A DNA stretch of 64,000 bases from NCBI GenBank assembly GCA_963780895.1, contig CAWAEG010000011.1, positions 62,001 through 126,000 on the forward strand, written 5' to 3'. The notes under the pieces are model-generated. The model worked only from the letters and a program-made list of their open reading frames with translations, made no database searches and was not told the origin of the DNA. The translations under genes and the position numbers were made by a program. This document shows positions 1-8,819 of this stretch, piece by piece; position 1 is the stretch's first letter; every line of letters starts with the position of its first letter. This DNA comes from DASQFI01 sp963780895 (GTDB taxonomy: Bacteria > Acidobacteriota > Vicinamibacteria > Vicinamibacterales > SCN-69-37).

Positions 1-211
1 CGACCTGCGAGGCGTGTTCGGCGAGCGACAGGGGCATGCCGCCGCCGCCACATCCCGCATCGAGGATGCGTCCGCCGATCGTCACGCCGGCGCGCTCGAG
101 AAAGGCGATGACTTTGCCGCTCCGGTAGTACTCGAACAATGCGTAATCGTATTCGGAGCGAAATCGTCGGTCGGCGTGCGACTTGATCAGGTCGTCTCTA
201 ATCTCGCGCAC
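1..211 (-). CDS. SAM-dependent methyltransferase, N-terminal fragment
   Basis: The gene runs off the left edge, and only about 70 residues are visible. It starts with GTG at 211 and overlaps the end of the upstream gene by 14 bases. The glycine-rich SAM-binding loop LDAGCGGGG lies at residues 50-58, which is motif I of class I (Rossmann) methyltransferases. Aromatic and acidic residues before it (around 20-30) fit the usual N-terminal helix. Its place at the end of a glycan cluster suggests it methylates a sugar or lipid, but the substrate cannot be read from this fragment. It was found by reading the reverse strand directly. Confidence 0.72.
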   Translation of the reverse strand, partial: MREIRDDLIKSHADRRFRSEYDYALFEYYRSGKVIAFLERAGVTIGGRILDAGCGGGGMPLSLAEHASQV

Positions 212-1922
212 TGGGAAATTTGTTGATGAGGGTGGCGCGATCGAGGGCCGGAGTCTCGTCGATTTCGAAGCTCGCGACCTCTCTTCGGTTCGGGTACCGC
301 TCGAGCAGCTCGATGATGAGCCGCCCTTCGTGACCGCTTTCGTAGCCCACGCGCGGCAAAGTGTAGGTGAGTATATAGCGCACGTCATCGCGCTGCAGGC
401 GATCGGCGTAGTTGCCAAACCCGTTGCCGATGAAGATCGGCCGGATCCGGTTTTCGAGCGCCAGCCCGTTTGCCAGCTTGCCGTGGACGAGCGTGCCGGA
501 GTCGACGAGCCGGCCGACTTCAATGGATGCCCGGTAGTTGTAATCGCCCGCGCGAGCGGCCCACTGGCCGTACTCGATCAGATTGAACGTGACGGCCACG
601 GCGACGAGCGCGCCCGCGACGGCGGGCGACACGCGCGCTCGCGAGAACACCGCGTAGATCGGCGACCACCGGACGATCATCGCCAATGTCCACGCGATCG
701 CGATGAACGCCGAGCCTCGAACGGCCGAGCGGAGGTTTGAGGCCGCGATCTCGTCGAGAAAAAGCATTCGGACGAGGCTGCCGGCGACGATGTACGACAA
801 CAGCATGAACACCGGCAGCGCGACCCATCGCAGGGCCACGGGTGGCGCGATCGACGGCACCAGCGTCCGGCCGGATCCGGCCAGGAGTGACGCCAGCGCG
901 ATGAACGCGGGAACGAACATCACGTAGCGGCGCTCGTTCCCCGAATCGTGCGCAATGAGCTCGAGAAAACCCAACACGACCCAGAGCGCCAGCAACCGCT
1001 CGCCTGGCTTCGCCGTCCGCCAGCCGAGCACGATCCCCATGAGCGCGATCGAACCTGCGGCCACGACCAGCCACGTGCGCGTGAACAGACCGTGGACGAT
1101 CGGCAGCCACGATGCCCGATCGACAAACGCGCCAAGCGCATAGGACGGCTTGCGCATGACCGTCATCTGCCAGTTGTAGAACTGGTATTCGGTCCAGTTG
1201 GGCAGCACGAACGCGAGTCCGATCGCGAAGGCCGACACGCCGATACCCGCGAGCGTCCACAGGGCCGGCCGAGGGTCGGCCTCGGGCATCTCCTGCGACA
1301 TCCCGGGTTGGGCCCGCGGCCGGCGCGACAGCCAGAGCGTCCAGAGTGCGTCGAGGACGAGCGCGGCCACGAAAAACGCGGCCGCCGCCTTGGTAAACCA
1401 CGCGAGTACCGCAAAGAGCCCGGCCGCGAAGCCGGCCGCGGGCCGCTTGTGAGCGACCGCATACGCGCCCCAGGCGGCGACGATGAATCCGATCATCGGC
1501 GACTCGAGCAGCGCGGCCCGGTTCCACATCACGAAGACGTAGTTGGTGGCGAGCAGCACGCCGCCGATGAGCGCCACGCGCCGCCCGGCGAGCGCGTGAA
1601 GCCCGGCGACGAGCATCACGACCGCCGCGAGCCCCGTGACGACCGGCGCCACGCGCGCCTGCCACGTCCCGACGCCGAACGCTTCGAACGCGGCGTATTC
1701 GAGCGCCGTGAAGACGGGCGCGATGAACACCGGATTCCATTCGTCGGTGCGCCAGACGTCCCAGAGCGCGCCGTTCCTCGCGTTGTGGACCCACGCGCCT
1801 TCGTCGTGCCACACGATCCCGACACCCTCGGTCGGCGGATCGGCGCGGAGCCACAACGTGCGCAACACGATGCCGGCAAGGAGTGCGATGAGAAGACCCG
1901 CGACGAAGGCGCGGCGCGTCAA
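198..1922 (-). CDS. Polytopic glycosyltransferase, PMT/ArnT-like (GT-C fold)
   Basis: This is a membrane protein of about 574 residues with many hydrophobic segments. The first is at residues 6-25 and the next ones start near 85. An Asp-Glu pair at about 40-41 lies in the first periplasmic loop, where GT-C enzymes of the PMT/ArnT type keep their catalytic acid. Such enzymes transfer a sugar from a polyprenyl-phosphate donor on the outer face of the inner membrane. The adjacent divergent gene encodes a polyprenyl-phosphate sugar synthase that could make the donor. No good ATG exists; the TTG at 1922 is chosen because it directly precedes the first membrane segment. The acceptor is unknown. Confidence 0.75.
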   Translation of the reverse strand: MTRRAFVAGLLIALLAGIVLRTLWLRADPPTEGVGIVWHDEGAWVHNARNGALWDVWRTDEWNPVFIAPVFTALEYAAFEAFGVGTWQARVAPVVTGLAAVVMLVAGLHALAGRRVALIGGVLLATNYVFVMWNRAALLESPMIGFIVAAWGAYAVAHKRPAAGFAAGLFAVLAWFTKAAAAFFVAALVLDALWTLWLSRRPRAQPGMSQEMPEADPRPALWTLAGIGVSAFAIGLAFVLPNWTEYQFYNWQMTVMRKPSYALGAFVDRASWLPIVHGLFTRTWLVVAAGSIALMGIVLGWRTAKPGERLLALWVVLGFLELIAHDSGNERRYVMFVPAFIALASLLAGSGRTLVPSIAPPVALRWVALPVFMLLSYIVAGSLVRMLFLDEIAASNLRSAVRGSAFIAIAWTLAMIVRWSPIYAVFSRARVSPAVAGALVAVAVTFNLIEYGQWAARAGDYNYRASIEVGRLVDSGTLVHGKLANGLALENRIRPIFIGNGFGNYADRLQRDDVRYILTYTLPRVGYESGHEGRLIIELLERYPNRREVASFEIDETPALDRATLINKFPSARD

Positions 1923-1934
1923 GGTCGGAACCGC

Positions 1935-2720
1935 ATGAATTATAGTGCTCGCGTGACGTCGCTTCCGCAGGCCGAGGTGACGATCGTCGTGCCCACCTAC
2001 AATGAACGCGATCGACTGGCCGAGCTGGTGAATGCGCTCTTCGACGCGTGCGACCAAGCCCGCCTCGCCCTCGAGCTCGTCATCGTGGACGACAACTCAC
2101 CGGACGGCACCGGCGCGCTGGCCGACGATCTGGCGCGTACGCGGCGGATGCGCGTGGTGCACCGCGCGGGCAAACTCGGCCTGGGCACTGCCGTCGTCGC
2201 CGGTTTCGAGGTCGCGTCGGCGCCGCTCCTGGGCGTCATCGACGCGGATCTGAGTCACCCGCCGCAACTCGTGCCCAAGCTCGTCGCTGCCCTCCGCGCG
2301 GCCAACGCCGACCTTGTCGTCGCCAGCCGCTACATCTCCGGCGGTTCGACGTTTGGTTGGCCGTGGAGCCGGCGTCTGATGTCGAGGCTCGCGTGCGGGC
2401 TGGCAAGGCCGCTCACCCCCATTCGCGATGCGACCTCCGGGTTCTTCGTGATCCGCAGCGAGTTCGCGCGCGGCGTGGCGATACAGGCGGGCGGATTCAA
2501 GATCTGCCTGGAGCTGCTCATGCGCGGCTGGCCCATCAGCCTGGTGGAGGTGCCGTATCGCTTTGCCGACAGGGAGCAGGGGGAGAGCAAGATGAGCTGG
2601 AAGGAGGCCGCACGGTTCTTCGTCCAGCTGAAGAATCTCTACGTCCTCCGATTGACAGGACCGCGACGGGCGCCTCAGCAGCACCGCGTCTTCACGACAG
2701 CGGAAGTCGAACGGCTCTAG
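1935..2720 (+). CDS. GT2 polyprenyl-phosphate mannosyltransferase (DPM1-like)
   Basis: This 261-residue soluble GT-A enzyme resembles dolichol/polyprenol-phosphate mannose synthases. The nucleotide-binding motif VDDNSPDGT lies at residues 51-59, and the metal-binding DADLSHPP at 103-110. The family-typical SRYISGGS and DATSGFF motifs follow, and the protein ends with a basic segment rather than membrane helices. The predicted reaction is GDP- or UDP-sugar plus polyprenyl phosphate giving polyprenyl-P-sugar at the cytoplasmic face, feeding GT-C transferases such as its divergent neighbour. The start is ATG at 1935; GTG at 1953 is an alternative. Its TAG stop is part of the repeated TAGCAGGCCGC motif. 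Confidence 0.85.
   Translation: MNYSARVTSLPQAEVTIVVPTYNERDRLAELVNALFDACDQARLALELVIVDDNSPDGTGALADDLARTRRMRVVHRAGKLGLGTAVVAGFEVASAPLLGVIDADLSHPPQLVPKLVAALRAANADLVVASRYISGGSTFGWPWSRRLMSRLACGLARPLTPIRDATSGFFVIRSEFARGVAIQAGGFKICLELLMRGWPISLVEVPYRFADREQGESKMSWKEAARFFVQLKNLYVLRLTGPRRAPQQHRVFTTAEVERL
1939..1944 (-). promoter_or_regulatory. Candidate -10 box (TATAAT) for the minus-strand operon
   Basis: A perfect TATAAT on the minus strand lies in the short divergent gap, about 17 bases before the TTG start at 1922. No convincing -35 element is seen 16-18 bases upstream, and the leader would be only about 10 bases, so this is tentative. Confidence 0.3.
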
Positions 2721-2730
2721 CAGGCCGCTG
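2718..2730 (+). repeat. Stop-codon-linked repeat motif TAGCAGGCCGCTG (copy 1)
   Basis: The motif begins exactly with the TAG stop of the preceding glycosyltransferase. The same bases, in the same relation to a TAG stop, recur at 4424-4405 and at 19724-19697 on the minus strand. Confidence 0.6.
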
Positions 2731-2738
2731 GGACTGTC

Positions 2739-4322
2739 TCAGGGTTCGGTCTTCCTGGGTTTGTCGTCGACGTCCGGCGGCCGCTCGAGCTCGGGCGCGG
2801 CGGCGACAATCTCCCCGGCCATTTCGACGGTGCCCCCGGGTTCGGGAGCAGGCAGCGCGCCGCCTGACAGCACGCGACGTCGCAGGTCCTGCAGGATCCG
2901 AATCTCGCCAGAATGGAAGAATCCGCTGGAGTACAGCACCAGGATGAAGCTGCCCGTCGAAATCGCCCCGCGGAGGAGAAGGCCGGCGACGGCTCCCGTC
3001 GACGTCGGCACGACCCAGGCCGACACGGCATAGCCGGCGAGACCGGCGGCCACGATTCGAAGCAGCCGGCTCCACTCGTAGGGAATCGGGTAGACCTTCA
3101 ACGAAAACGTCACCGTGACACACGCCAGCGTGGCGTAGGCGAGGGCGTTGGCCCACGCGGCGCCGATCACGCCATTCCGGCGGATCAGCACGACATTGGC
3201 CGCCAGGCTCACGGTTGCCGCGATCGCGGTTGCCACCGGGTATCGCGCCGTCCGCTTCGTGATGATGAGCCCGATCGATCCGATCTGATAGATGCCCTGG
3301 AACATCACGCCAAGCGCGATCCAGGGTGTGACGGCCGCTGCCGCGTGGAAGTCCGGTGCCGTGAAGAGGCGAATGAGGTCTGGCGAGATCGCGCAGAGAC
3401 CCATGCCGAGCACGACGAGCGCCGCGACCGCGTAGGTCGAAACGGTGCTGAGGATGCGCTTGGCATCGGGTTCGCGCATCACTCCCAGGTAGAAGGGCGT
3501 CCAGGCGAATTCGAACGCGCTCAGAAAGAGCTTCAGCGCCAGCCCGAAGCTCGCGCCGATTGAGTAAAGACCGACCTCGCTCAGCGTCCAGTAGAAATTC
3601 AGGAGATACCGGTCCGCGAGGCTGATGACCTGATGGGCAAGCGAATGTGGAATCCGTGGGAGCCCGAACCGGAGGGCGTCGCGAATGACCGCATGGCTGA
3701 ACATGGGTCGAATGAGCGGCGCGAACCACCGGGCGAGCAGGGCCGTGAAGGCGACCGTCACGATCACGTCGGCGTACACCACGCCTGGGACGCCCCAGCC
3801 TGCCCAGACGACCAGGACCAGCCTCGCCAGGACCGTCGCGGCTGACCGCACGAATGTCAGCGCGATGAACTGTGCGGATCGGTCGGCGATGCGCAGGACG
3901 TGGTACGGAAGGAAGAAGAACCCCGCGACGAACGTGTTCGCGATGACCCAGATGACGAGCCCCGCGAGCCTGGCCGACCCGAGGAGTTGCGCACTCAGCC
4001 ATCCGGCGAAGACGAGCGAGCCGGCGACCAGGGCGCCATTGACCGCGAGCAGGAAGAAAAAGACGGTGCTGGCCAGCCGCTGCCGCGCCTGCTGATCGGT
4101 GCAGTCGTAGTAGAGCCGCATGAACGCGGTGTCGATCCCCCACCTGAACACCACCTTGGCGACGGCTTCGACCGTCAGGAGCATCGTGATGATCCCGTAG
4201 TCCTCCTTGGTGAGATAGCGCGTGTAAACCGGCAGGAGAAGGAGATTCACGAGCGATGTCGCGACATCGCCCATGCCGTAAATCGAAAGACTTCGGACTA
4301 GATTCTTGAGGCGCTCGAGCAC
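2739..4322 (-). CDS. Polysaccharide flippase, Wzx/MATE-like
   Basis: This integral membrane protein of about 527 residues has roughly 12 hydrophobic segments over its whole length. The N-terminus reads LSIYGMGDVATS followed by LLLPVYTRYLTKEDYG, the signature of polysaccharide-export flippases of the MOP superfamily (Wzx/RfbX-like). The C-terminal 50 residues are acidic, proline-rich and probably cytoplasmic. The likely role is moving lipid-linked oligosaccharide repeat units across the inner membrane, consistent with the surrounding glycosyltransferases. GTG at 4322 is preferred because it sits just before the first amphipathic segment; a longer TTG start at 4367 is possible. Confidence 0.85.
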   Translation of the reverse strand: MLERLKNLVRSLSIYGMGDVATSLVNLLLLPVYTRYLTKEDYGIITMLLTVEAVAKVVFRWGIDTAFMRLYYDCTDQQARQRLASTVFFFLLAVNGALVAGSLVFAGWLSAQLLGSARLAGLVIWVIANTFVAGFFFLPYHVLRIADRSAQFIALTFVRSAATVLARLVLVVWAGWGVPGVVYADVIVTVAFTALLARWFAPLIRPMFSHAVIRDALRFGLPRIPHSLAHQVISLADRYLLNFYWTLSEVGLYSIGASFGLALKLFLSAFEFAWTPFYLGVMREPDAKRILSTVSTYAVAALVVLGMGLCAISPDLIRLFTAPDFHAAAAVTPWIALGVMFQGIYQIGSIGLIITKRTARYPVATAIAATVSLAANVVLIRRNGVIGAAWANALAYATLACVTVTFSLKVYPIPYEWSRLLRIVAAGLAGYAVSAWVVPTSTGAVAGLLLRGAISTGSFILVLYSSGFFHSGEIRILQDLRRRVLSGGALPAPEPGGTVEMAGEIVAAAPELERPPDVDDKPRKTEP

Positions 4323-4404
4323 GCGGCGTAAGGCTACTGCGACACGGTCCGGTCTTGCACGCCGCAACGTTCAGTCATGGACGATCGGCCCCGAGGCTGC
4401 GGCT

Positions 4405-4424
4405 GGGTTTTCAGCGGCCTGCTA
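4405..4424 (-). repeat. Stop-codon-linked repeat motif (copy 2)
   Basis: Read on the minus strand, TAGCAGGCCGCTGAAAACCC starts with the TAG stop of the B12-binding radical SAM gene. It matches copies 1 and 3, and the TGAAAA extension is shared with copy 3. Confidence 0.6.
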
Positions 4425-5975
4425 GGGGCGATCGAGTGATCGTGGCTGGCTGCTGGCCATCTCTGCTGACGGCACCGGGTCGGGCGTGCGCATGCGGGAA
4501 CCCGCGCGTCGAAAGTCATCATCCGGGGCCGCGTCGCTCACCGGTGCGCCAAACAGCGCGCGGGACGCGACCTGCCAGACCACGTCCCACTTCGTGGTCG
4601 CGAGACGGACGACGTCCCCCGAATGCCGCACGAGATAGCCCGGCCGCAGGTAGAAGCGGCGCTTGGCGCGGTTAATCGCGCCCATCACGGTCGGCTCGTC
4701 GAGGCCGTTGCCCCGCAGCAGGTAGTACGAATACTCCATCCGCGTCCAGTCTTCGCTCACGAGCAGGCCTTCGCGCTTGGCCTTGGCGTGCAGCTCCGTG
4801 CCGGGGTAGGGCACCGCCGGATAGAAATTCGCGAAGTCCGGATCGAGCTCGATCGCGTATTGGGTCGTCCGCTCGAGCGACGCGGGCGTCTCGCCCGGAT
4901 AGCCGAAGATGAAGAAGCCGAAGGAACGAATGCCGGCGGCGCGCATATTCGCGATCGCGGCCCGGATTTTCTGTCCGTCGAGCCGCTTCATCATGTCCTT
5001 GCGCGTGTCTTCGGACTCGGTCTCGATGCCGAGCGCGAGCATCCAGCATCCCGCCTGACGAAGCCGCCGCACGAACTGCGGGTCGACGAGGTTGTCGGCC
5101 CGGGCGTTGCCGAACCATTCGATCGGCAGCTTCCGCGCGATCAGCTCTTCGCAGAACGCGGAGAACGTCTTCACGTTGAGCGTGACCGTATCGCCCCAGA
5201 GATAGAAGAAGGTGAGACCGAGCTCCCGATACCCGCGCTCGATTTCGTCCACCAGCGCCTTGGCGCTCTTCTCGCGGAACTTGTGGCCCTGGTGGATCGG
5301 CGCCACGCAAAAGTCGCATGAATACGGACAACCCCTCGACGTTTCGACCAGGACGTACGACTTGTTGACGACCGGAAGCCGGTAGACGCCCATATCGAGC
5401 AGGTCCCACGCCGGATACGGTGCGGTCAGAAACCCGGTGAACGTGCCGTGGGCCCGGTGCGGAACGACCTGTCCCTGGCGGCGGAACGTGAGGCTCGGGA
5501 TCGTGTCGAGCTCGCTCGGCGAGTCGAGCGCGCCGAGGGCGAGCAGGCCGTCTTCGGGCTCGCCCACGAAGAAACCGTCGACCGAGGGCGCGCGCTCGAT
5601 CGACTGTTGCGGCGTGGCGGACGCGAACGCCCCGAACCCGAACACCGGCGCACCGTAGCGCGCCTTCAGCTTCGCCATCTCGGCGGCGTCGGCCTCGAGC
5701 GTGGGCGTCGTGCTCGGAAACACAATCAGCGTGGGATGAAACTGTTCGGCGTCGAGCCTGGCGATGAGATCGTCGATCGATCGGGCGGTCGCGGTCAGGT
5801 CGTCGAGGCGGACGCTCCAGCCCCGCTCGCGGAACAGGGCGGCGCCCAGCGCCAGCGTATACGGGGGTTTCGTGGTTCCGAGAACTTCTTCCCGTTCCTG
5901 ACACCGCCCTTGCCGCGTGAACGCGATGCCGCCCACGAGTGGCGGGTTCACGAAGAGCGTTTTCGCGCCAAGCAT
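4422..5975 (-). CDS. B12-binding domain radical SAM protein
   Basis: This 517-residue protein has an N-terminal cobalamin-binding-like Rossmann domain (about residues 1-190). A radical SAM core follows, with the [4Fe-4S] cysteines C216, C220 and C223 in CPYSCDFC. Downstream are the usual core landmarks: FYLWGDTVTLN, the ALGIETESEDT strand and FGYPGETPASL. The C-terminal 80 residues resemble the tail of the P-methyltransferase/BchE-like group. In glycan clusters such enzymes are often linked to lipid or sugar C-methylation or rearrangement, but the substrate here is unknown. The start is ATG at 5975, and the gene lies 10 bases from the next radical SAM gene, so the two are probably co-transcribed. 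Confidence 0.88.
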   Translation of the reverse strand: MLGAKTLFVNPPLVGGIAFTRQGRCQEREEVLGTTKPPYTLALGAALFRERGWSVRLDDLTATARSIDDLIARLDAEQFHPTLIVFPSTTPTLEADAAEMAKLKARYGAPVFGFGAFASATPQQSIERAPSVDGFFVGEPEDGLLALGALDSPSELDTIPSLTFRRQGQVVPHRAHGTFTGFLTAPYPAWDLLDMGVYRLPVVNKSYVLVETSRGCPYSCDFCVAPIHQGHKFREKSAKALVDEIERGYRELGLTFFYLWGDTVTLNVKTFSAFCEELIARKLPIEWFGNARADNLVDPQFVRRLRQAGCWMLALGIETESEDTRKDMMKRLDGQKIRAAIANMRAAGIRSFGFFIFGYPGETPASLERTTQYAIELDPDFANFYPAVPYPGTELHAKAKREGLLVSEDWTRMEYSYYLLRGNGLDEPTVMGAINRAKRRFYLRPGYLVRHSGDVVRLATTKWDVVWQVASRALFGAPVSDAAPDDDFRRAGSRMRTPDPVPSAEMASSQPRSLDRP

Positions 5976-5985
5976 GTCCGGTTAT

Positions 5986-7167
5986 TTAAGCATGAAGGTC
6001 ATCTTCATTGCTCAGTTCCACCTTGCAGCATCTTCGACAGACCGGAAAGAGGCCGCGCTCGACGAGACGCTTCCGGAGCGTGACATAGCGGTCGCCGGTC
6101 CAGACGTCCTCGAGCGACTGATGCGTGAGGTCGCCCACTTCGATGCGGATGAACGGGCAGAAGTACACCTTCCCGCTGAACGAGACGCGCCCGTAGAGAA
6201 ACGGATACAGGCAGCGCCCGGCGAGCGCAGCGCCCGGCGTGTAGTAATCGTCGATGATTGACGGACCGACCTTCGGCCGCATGTCGAACCGGACTTTGCG
6301 CTCGCGGCACTTGGCGGCGAGCCGGTCCACCTGCGTGCGGACGCGCGCCGCGTCGAGCCCCGGATCGTGCGTGACGAACGTCGAGATCGCGGATCTGTCG
6401 GTGGCGCCCGTGAGACGAACGGTTTCGTCCACTTCGGCCGGCGTGCTGAACATCAGGTGGTTGAGACCGATCGCGTCCACACCGAGCTCGCCGGCGACGT
6501 CGACCATCTCGGTGAGCGACTCGAGCGTCTCGTGCGCGACGGTTGTGTTGATACTGACGCGCAGCGGCGCCCGTTTCCGTCTGGCGGCCTCCTGCAAGCG
6601 TCTGAGGCCCGCGGCCGTGCGCTCGAACGTGCCCTTCACGCCGCGGGCCCGATCGTGCAGCTCGCCGGGCCCGTCGATCGACACGCTGATGTGCTTGAGG
6701 AACCCCGCGGCCGACAGCTCCGCCAAGGCGTCCGCCCGTTCATCGCTGATGATGGTGCCGTTCGTCGTCAGATAGCCGCAGACGTAGCCCTTGTCGCGGA
6801 AGACGCCCATCACGTCGAGGATGTCCTTCCGCATGAAGATCTCGCCGCCGGTGAAACTGACCTGCAGGCCGTCCTTGTCCGGAAACGCGCGCTGGAGCAT
6901 CTCGAGCGTCAGCTCCTGCCGCCAGTCGCCTTCGATGTTCAGCAGATCGCCGACGTAGCAGAACTCACAGTGCAGATTGCACCGCATCGTCGCTTCGTAC
7001 ACGAGCCCTGCGGGCAGCCGGCCCGCGCGGCCGTCCTTGTCGCGAAGAAAGCCTGCGATGCGTCGTTCGTATTGTCGTCGGCGGAGGCGGGCGAGGGTGT
7101 GTGTGAAAAACGGAATCCCGCGGGTCCGGCGCGCGACGGCCTCACGAATTCCTCGGCCGAGCGTCAT
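5986..7167 (-). CDS. Radical SAM/SPASM protein
   Basis: This 393-residue protein has the radical SAM cluster motif CNLHCEFC (C63, C67, C70). FTGGEIFM and LTTNGT follow in the usual order. A C-terminal cysteine-rich region (GRCLYPF, VYFCPF, CRRCC, from about residue 325 on) binds one or two auxiliary Fe-S clusters in SPASM/twitch families. The first 50 residues are basic. Family members include peptide-modifying maturases and proteins of glycan or lipid loci; no precursor peptide is visible nearby, so a role in the glycan pathway is more likely. The start is ATG at 7167. Confidence 0.86.
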   Translation of the reverse strand: MTLGRGIREAVARRTRGIPFFTHTLARLRRRQYERRIAGFLRDKDGRAGRLPAGLVYEATMRCNLHCEFCYVGDLLNIEGDWRQELTLEMLQRAFPDKDGLQVSFTGGEIFMRKDILDVMGVFRDKGYVCGYLTTNGTIISDERADALAELSAAGFLKHISVSIDGPGELHDRARGVKGTFERTAAGLRRLQEAARRKRAPLRVSINTTVAHETLESLTEMVDVAGELGVDAIGLNHLMFSTPAEVDETVRLTGATDRSAISTFVTHDPGLDAARVRTQVDRLAAKCRERKVRFDMRPKVGPSIIDDYYTPGAALAGRCLYPFLYGRVSFSGKVYFCPFIRIEVGDLTHQSLEDVWTGDRYVTLRKRLVERGLFPVCRRCCKVELSNEDDLHA

Positions 7168-7183
7168 TCAGGACTCATTGTAC

Positions 7184-7239
7184 AAGGCAGGCTCAAAGGC
7201 TCAGGCCCTTTGGCCTTCGGCCAGTGGCCTTTGGCCTTT
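7184..7239. repeat. Heptameric tandem array (GGCCTTT type)
   Basis: Eight consecutive units in strict 7-bp register fill most of the gap between two genes. The last five are GCCCTTT, GGCCTTC, GGCCAGT, GGCCTTT and GGCCTTT; the first three are more degenerate. Similar 7-bp arrays with other cores occur at 16513, 36366, 43883 and 48972. Confidence 0.7.
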
Positions 7240-7243
7240 CTTT

Positions 7244-7951
7244 TCACGGCCGCACGAACCGAAGCACATTCAAGAAACACCAGCCCGGAATCGGCAGCAG
7301 CTTCGTGAGCAGGCGGTGCAGCGGCGCGAGCCGTGCCGGCGACTTGCGGATGGCGCGCGTGAGCACCGGCACGGTCGGGAAGATGCCTCGGCGCTCGACG
7401 AGCTGGAAGCCCGCCCGGCGCGCCAAATCCAGGTATTCGCCGATCGGCCGGTCGCCCGGGTGCTTGGCGGCGCTGGCCGTGCGAATGAGGCGGCCGCCGA
7501 GCGCGAAATGCACACGTGACTGCAGGTGCGCGAGATTCGGCACCGTGACGAGCAGCGATCCGCCGGGCTTCACCACCCGAAAGAGCTCCGCGAGCGCGCG
7601 TTCCTGATCGTCGAACGCGAGGTGCTCGAGGACGTCGAGGCACAGCGCGTGATCGAACGATGCGTCGGCATAGGGCAGCGCCGCGAGCGATCCTCGGCGC
7701 ACGCGGTCCGAGCTGTAATTCGGATCGATGCCCTCGATGGCCAGCCGGTTGTGGAATTCGTCGACCAGGACGCCTTCGCCACATCCGGCGTCGAGCACGC
7801 GGGCGCCGGCTGGCAGACTCGTGAGATGAGTGCGGACGCGTTCGAGCTTCGCGAGATACGTCGGGTAGTACTCCCAATCCGGCGAGAGCTCGCGATGGTA
7901 GTCGCCGCGTTCGGCGTACTCCCCCGATCGGGACACGGTCATCGGGGGCAT
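7244..7951 (-). CDS. Class I SAM-dependent methyltransferase
   Basis: This 235-residue protein has motif I LDAGCGEG at residues 53-60. An acidic strand end (EGIDPN) follows, then LCLDVLEHL and LFRVVKPGGSLLVTVPN, the order typical of Methyltransf_11/UbiE-like enzymes. It probably O-methylates a sugar or lipid in the glycan pathway. The start is ATG at 7951, with a second ATG at 7942. It shares orientation with the radical SAM gene downstream but is separated from it by a heptameric repeat array. Confidence 0.84.
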   Translation of the reverse strand: MPPMTVSRSGEYAERGDYHRELSPDWEYYPTYLAKLERVRTHLTSLPAGARVLDAGCGEGVLVDEFHNRLAIEGIDPNYSSDRVRRGSLAALPYADASFDHALCLDVLEHLAFDDQERALAELFRVVKPGGSLLVTVPNLAHLQSRVHFALGGRLIRTASAAKHPGDRPIGEYLDLARRAGFQLVERRGIFPTVPVLTRAIRKSPARLAPLHRLLTKLLPIPGWCFLNVLRFVRP

Positions 7952-8044
7952 TCTACAGGGACGTACTGGGAGAAGCGGACTCGAAGAGACGCCCTTAAAG
8001 GCTCATGTCGTACCGACGAGTGCTTTCAACTTCGGTGAGTGCGC

Positions 8045-8779
8045 TTAACTCCCCGCACTTCCCGCCGGCGGAGGTGACGTCGGCGGCGGCGGCGTGCCGC
8101 CTCGTCCAGGGGCCCCTGGAGCCGCCGGCACGGGCTGAATCGGCACGAACACGCTCGACGCCGGCACGCCCACGGACGGTGGCGGCGGCGCTGCGGGCCG
8201 GTTCGCGTTCGGGTCGGCGCCGCGCTGGGCCTGGTTCACCGGCGTCACCGGCGGGATCTCATCGTCGGGTGCTCCCGCGGTCGGCATGGGCGGCGGCATG
8301 TTGACCGGGGCAAATGAGCCCGTCGCGGTCGCGGTGCTCGTCGCCAGAATCTGGACGATCTCGAATGCGGAGGCGCCGGACGTGCGCGCCGTGCGCGGCG
8401 CGACGATGATGCCGGCCGCGGAGCGGAGGAGTGAATCGAGTACCTGCAGCTCCGGCACGTTTTCGAACTGCAGCGGCACGAGCATCGCCCGCGAGAGCTT
8501 GTCGGCGTTCGGGAAATAACAGCCGCCGAGGCGGGTCCACTCCGCGAGTATTTCTTGAAGCGTGACGCCTTGCGCAAGGAGGGTCACGTTCCCCTTGCCG
8601 TCGAAGGACAGCTGAAGCTTCCTTTCGGCGGGCGGAGGCTCCTGCGGAACGGCTGCCGGCGCCTCCTGCGGAGCGGCTGCCGGCACCCCGACGGGCACCT
8701 GCTGCTGGGCGAACCCGCCAGGGGCCCCAAAGCCCGCCAGCCCGGCCATCAATGCGACAACGGCTGATAGTGCGCGCAT
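8045..8779 (-). CDS. Secreted protein with STN-like domain and Pro-rich tail
   Basis: This 244-residue protein has a clear signal peptide (residues 1 to about 24, ending GGFAQ). A Pro/Ala-rich linker follows. A domain of about 85 residues (55-140) has the pattern of the short secretin/TonB N-terminal (STN) fold: a strand LQLSFDGKGNVTLLA, a helix with the TLQEILAEWTRLGG pattern, then VPLQFENVPELQVLDSLL. The last 100 residues are low-complexity Pro/Ala/Gly. It is probably periplasmic or outer-membrane associated. The STN assignment comes from pattern reading alone. ATG at 8779 is chosen because it begins the signal peptide, although the frame stays open further upstream. Confidence 0.6.
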   Translation of the reverse strand: MRALSAVVALMAGLAGFGAPGGFAQQQVPVGVPAAAPQEAPAAVPQEPPPAERKLQLSFDGKGNVTLLAQGVTLQEILAEWTRLGGCYFPNADKLSRAMLVPLQFENVPELQVLDSLLRSAAGIIVAPRTARTSGASAFEIVQILATSTATATGSFAPVNMPPPMPTAGAPDDEIPPVTPVNQAQRGADPNANRPAAPPPPSVGVPASSVFVPIQPVPAAPGAPGRGGTPPPPTSPPPAGSAGS

Positions 8780-8819
8780 GATCCTCAGTATAAGACGCTG
8801 CCCACCGCCTGGCGGGCGG

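Noticed and set aside
948..2720. A single 590-residue plus-strand frame containing the GT2 enzyme
   Set aside because: The first 330 residues are antisense to the membrane glycosyltransferase and are charged and low in complexity; only the part from 1935 has family motifs.
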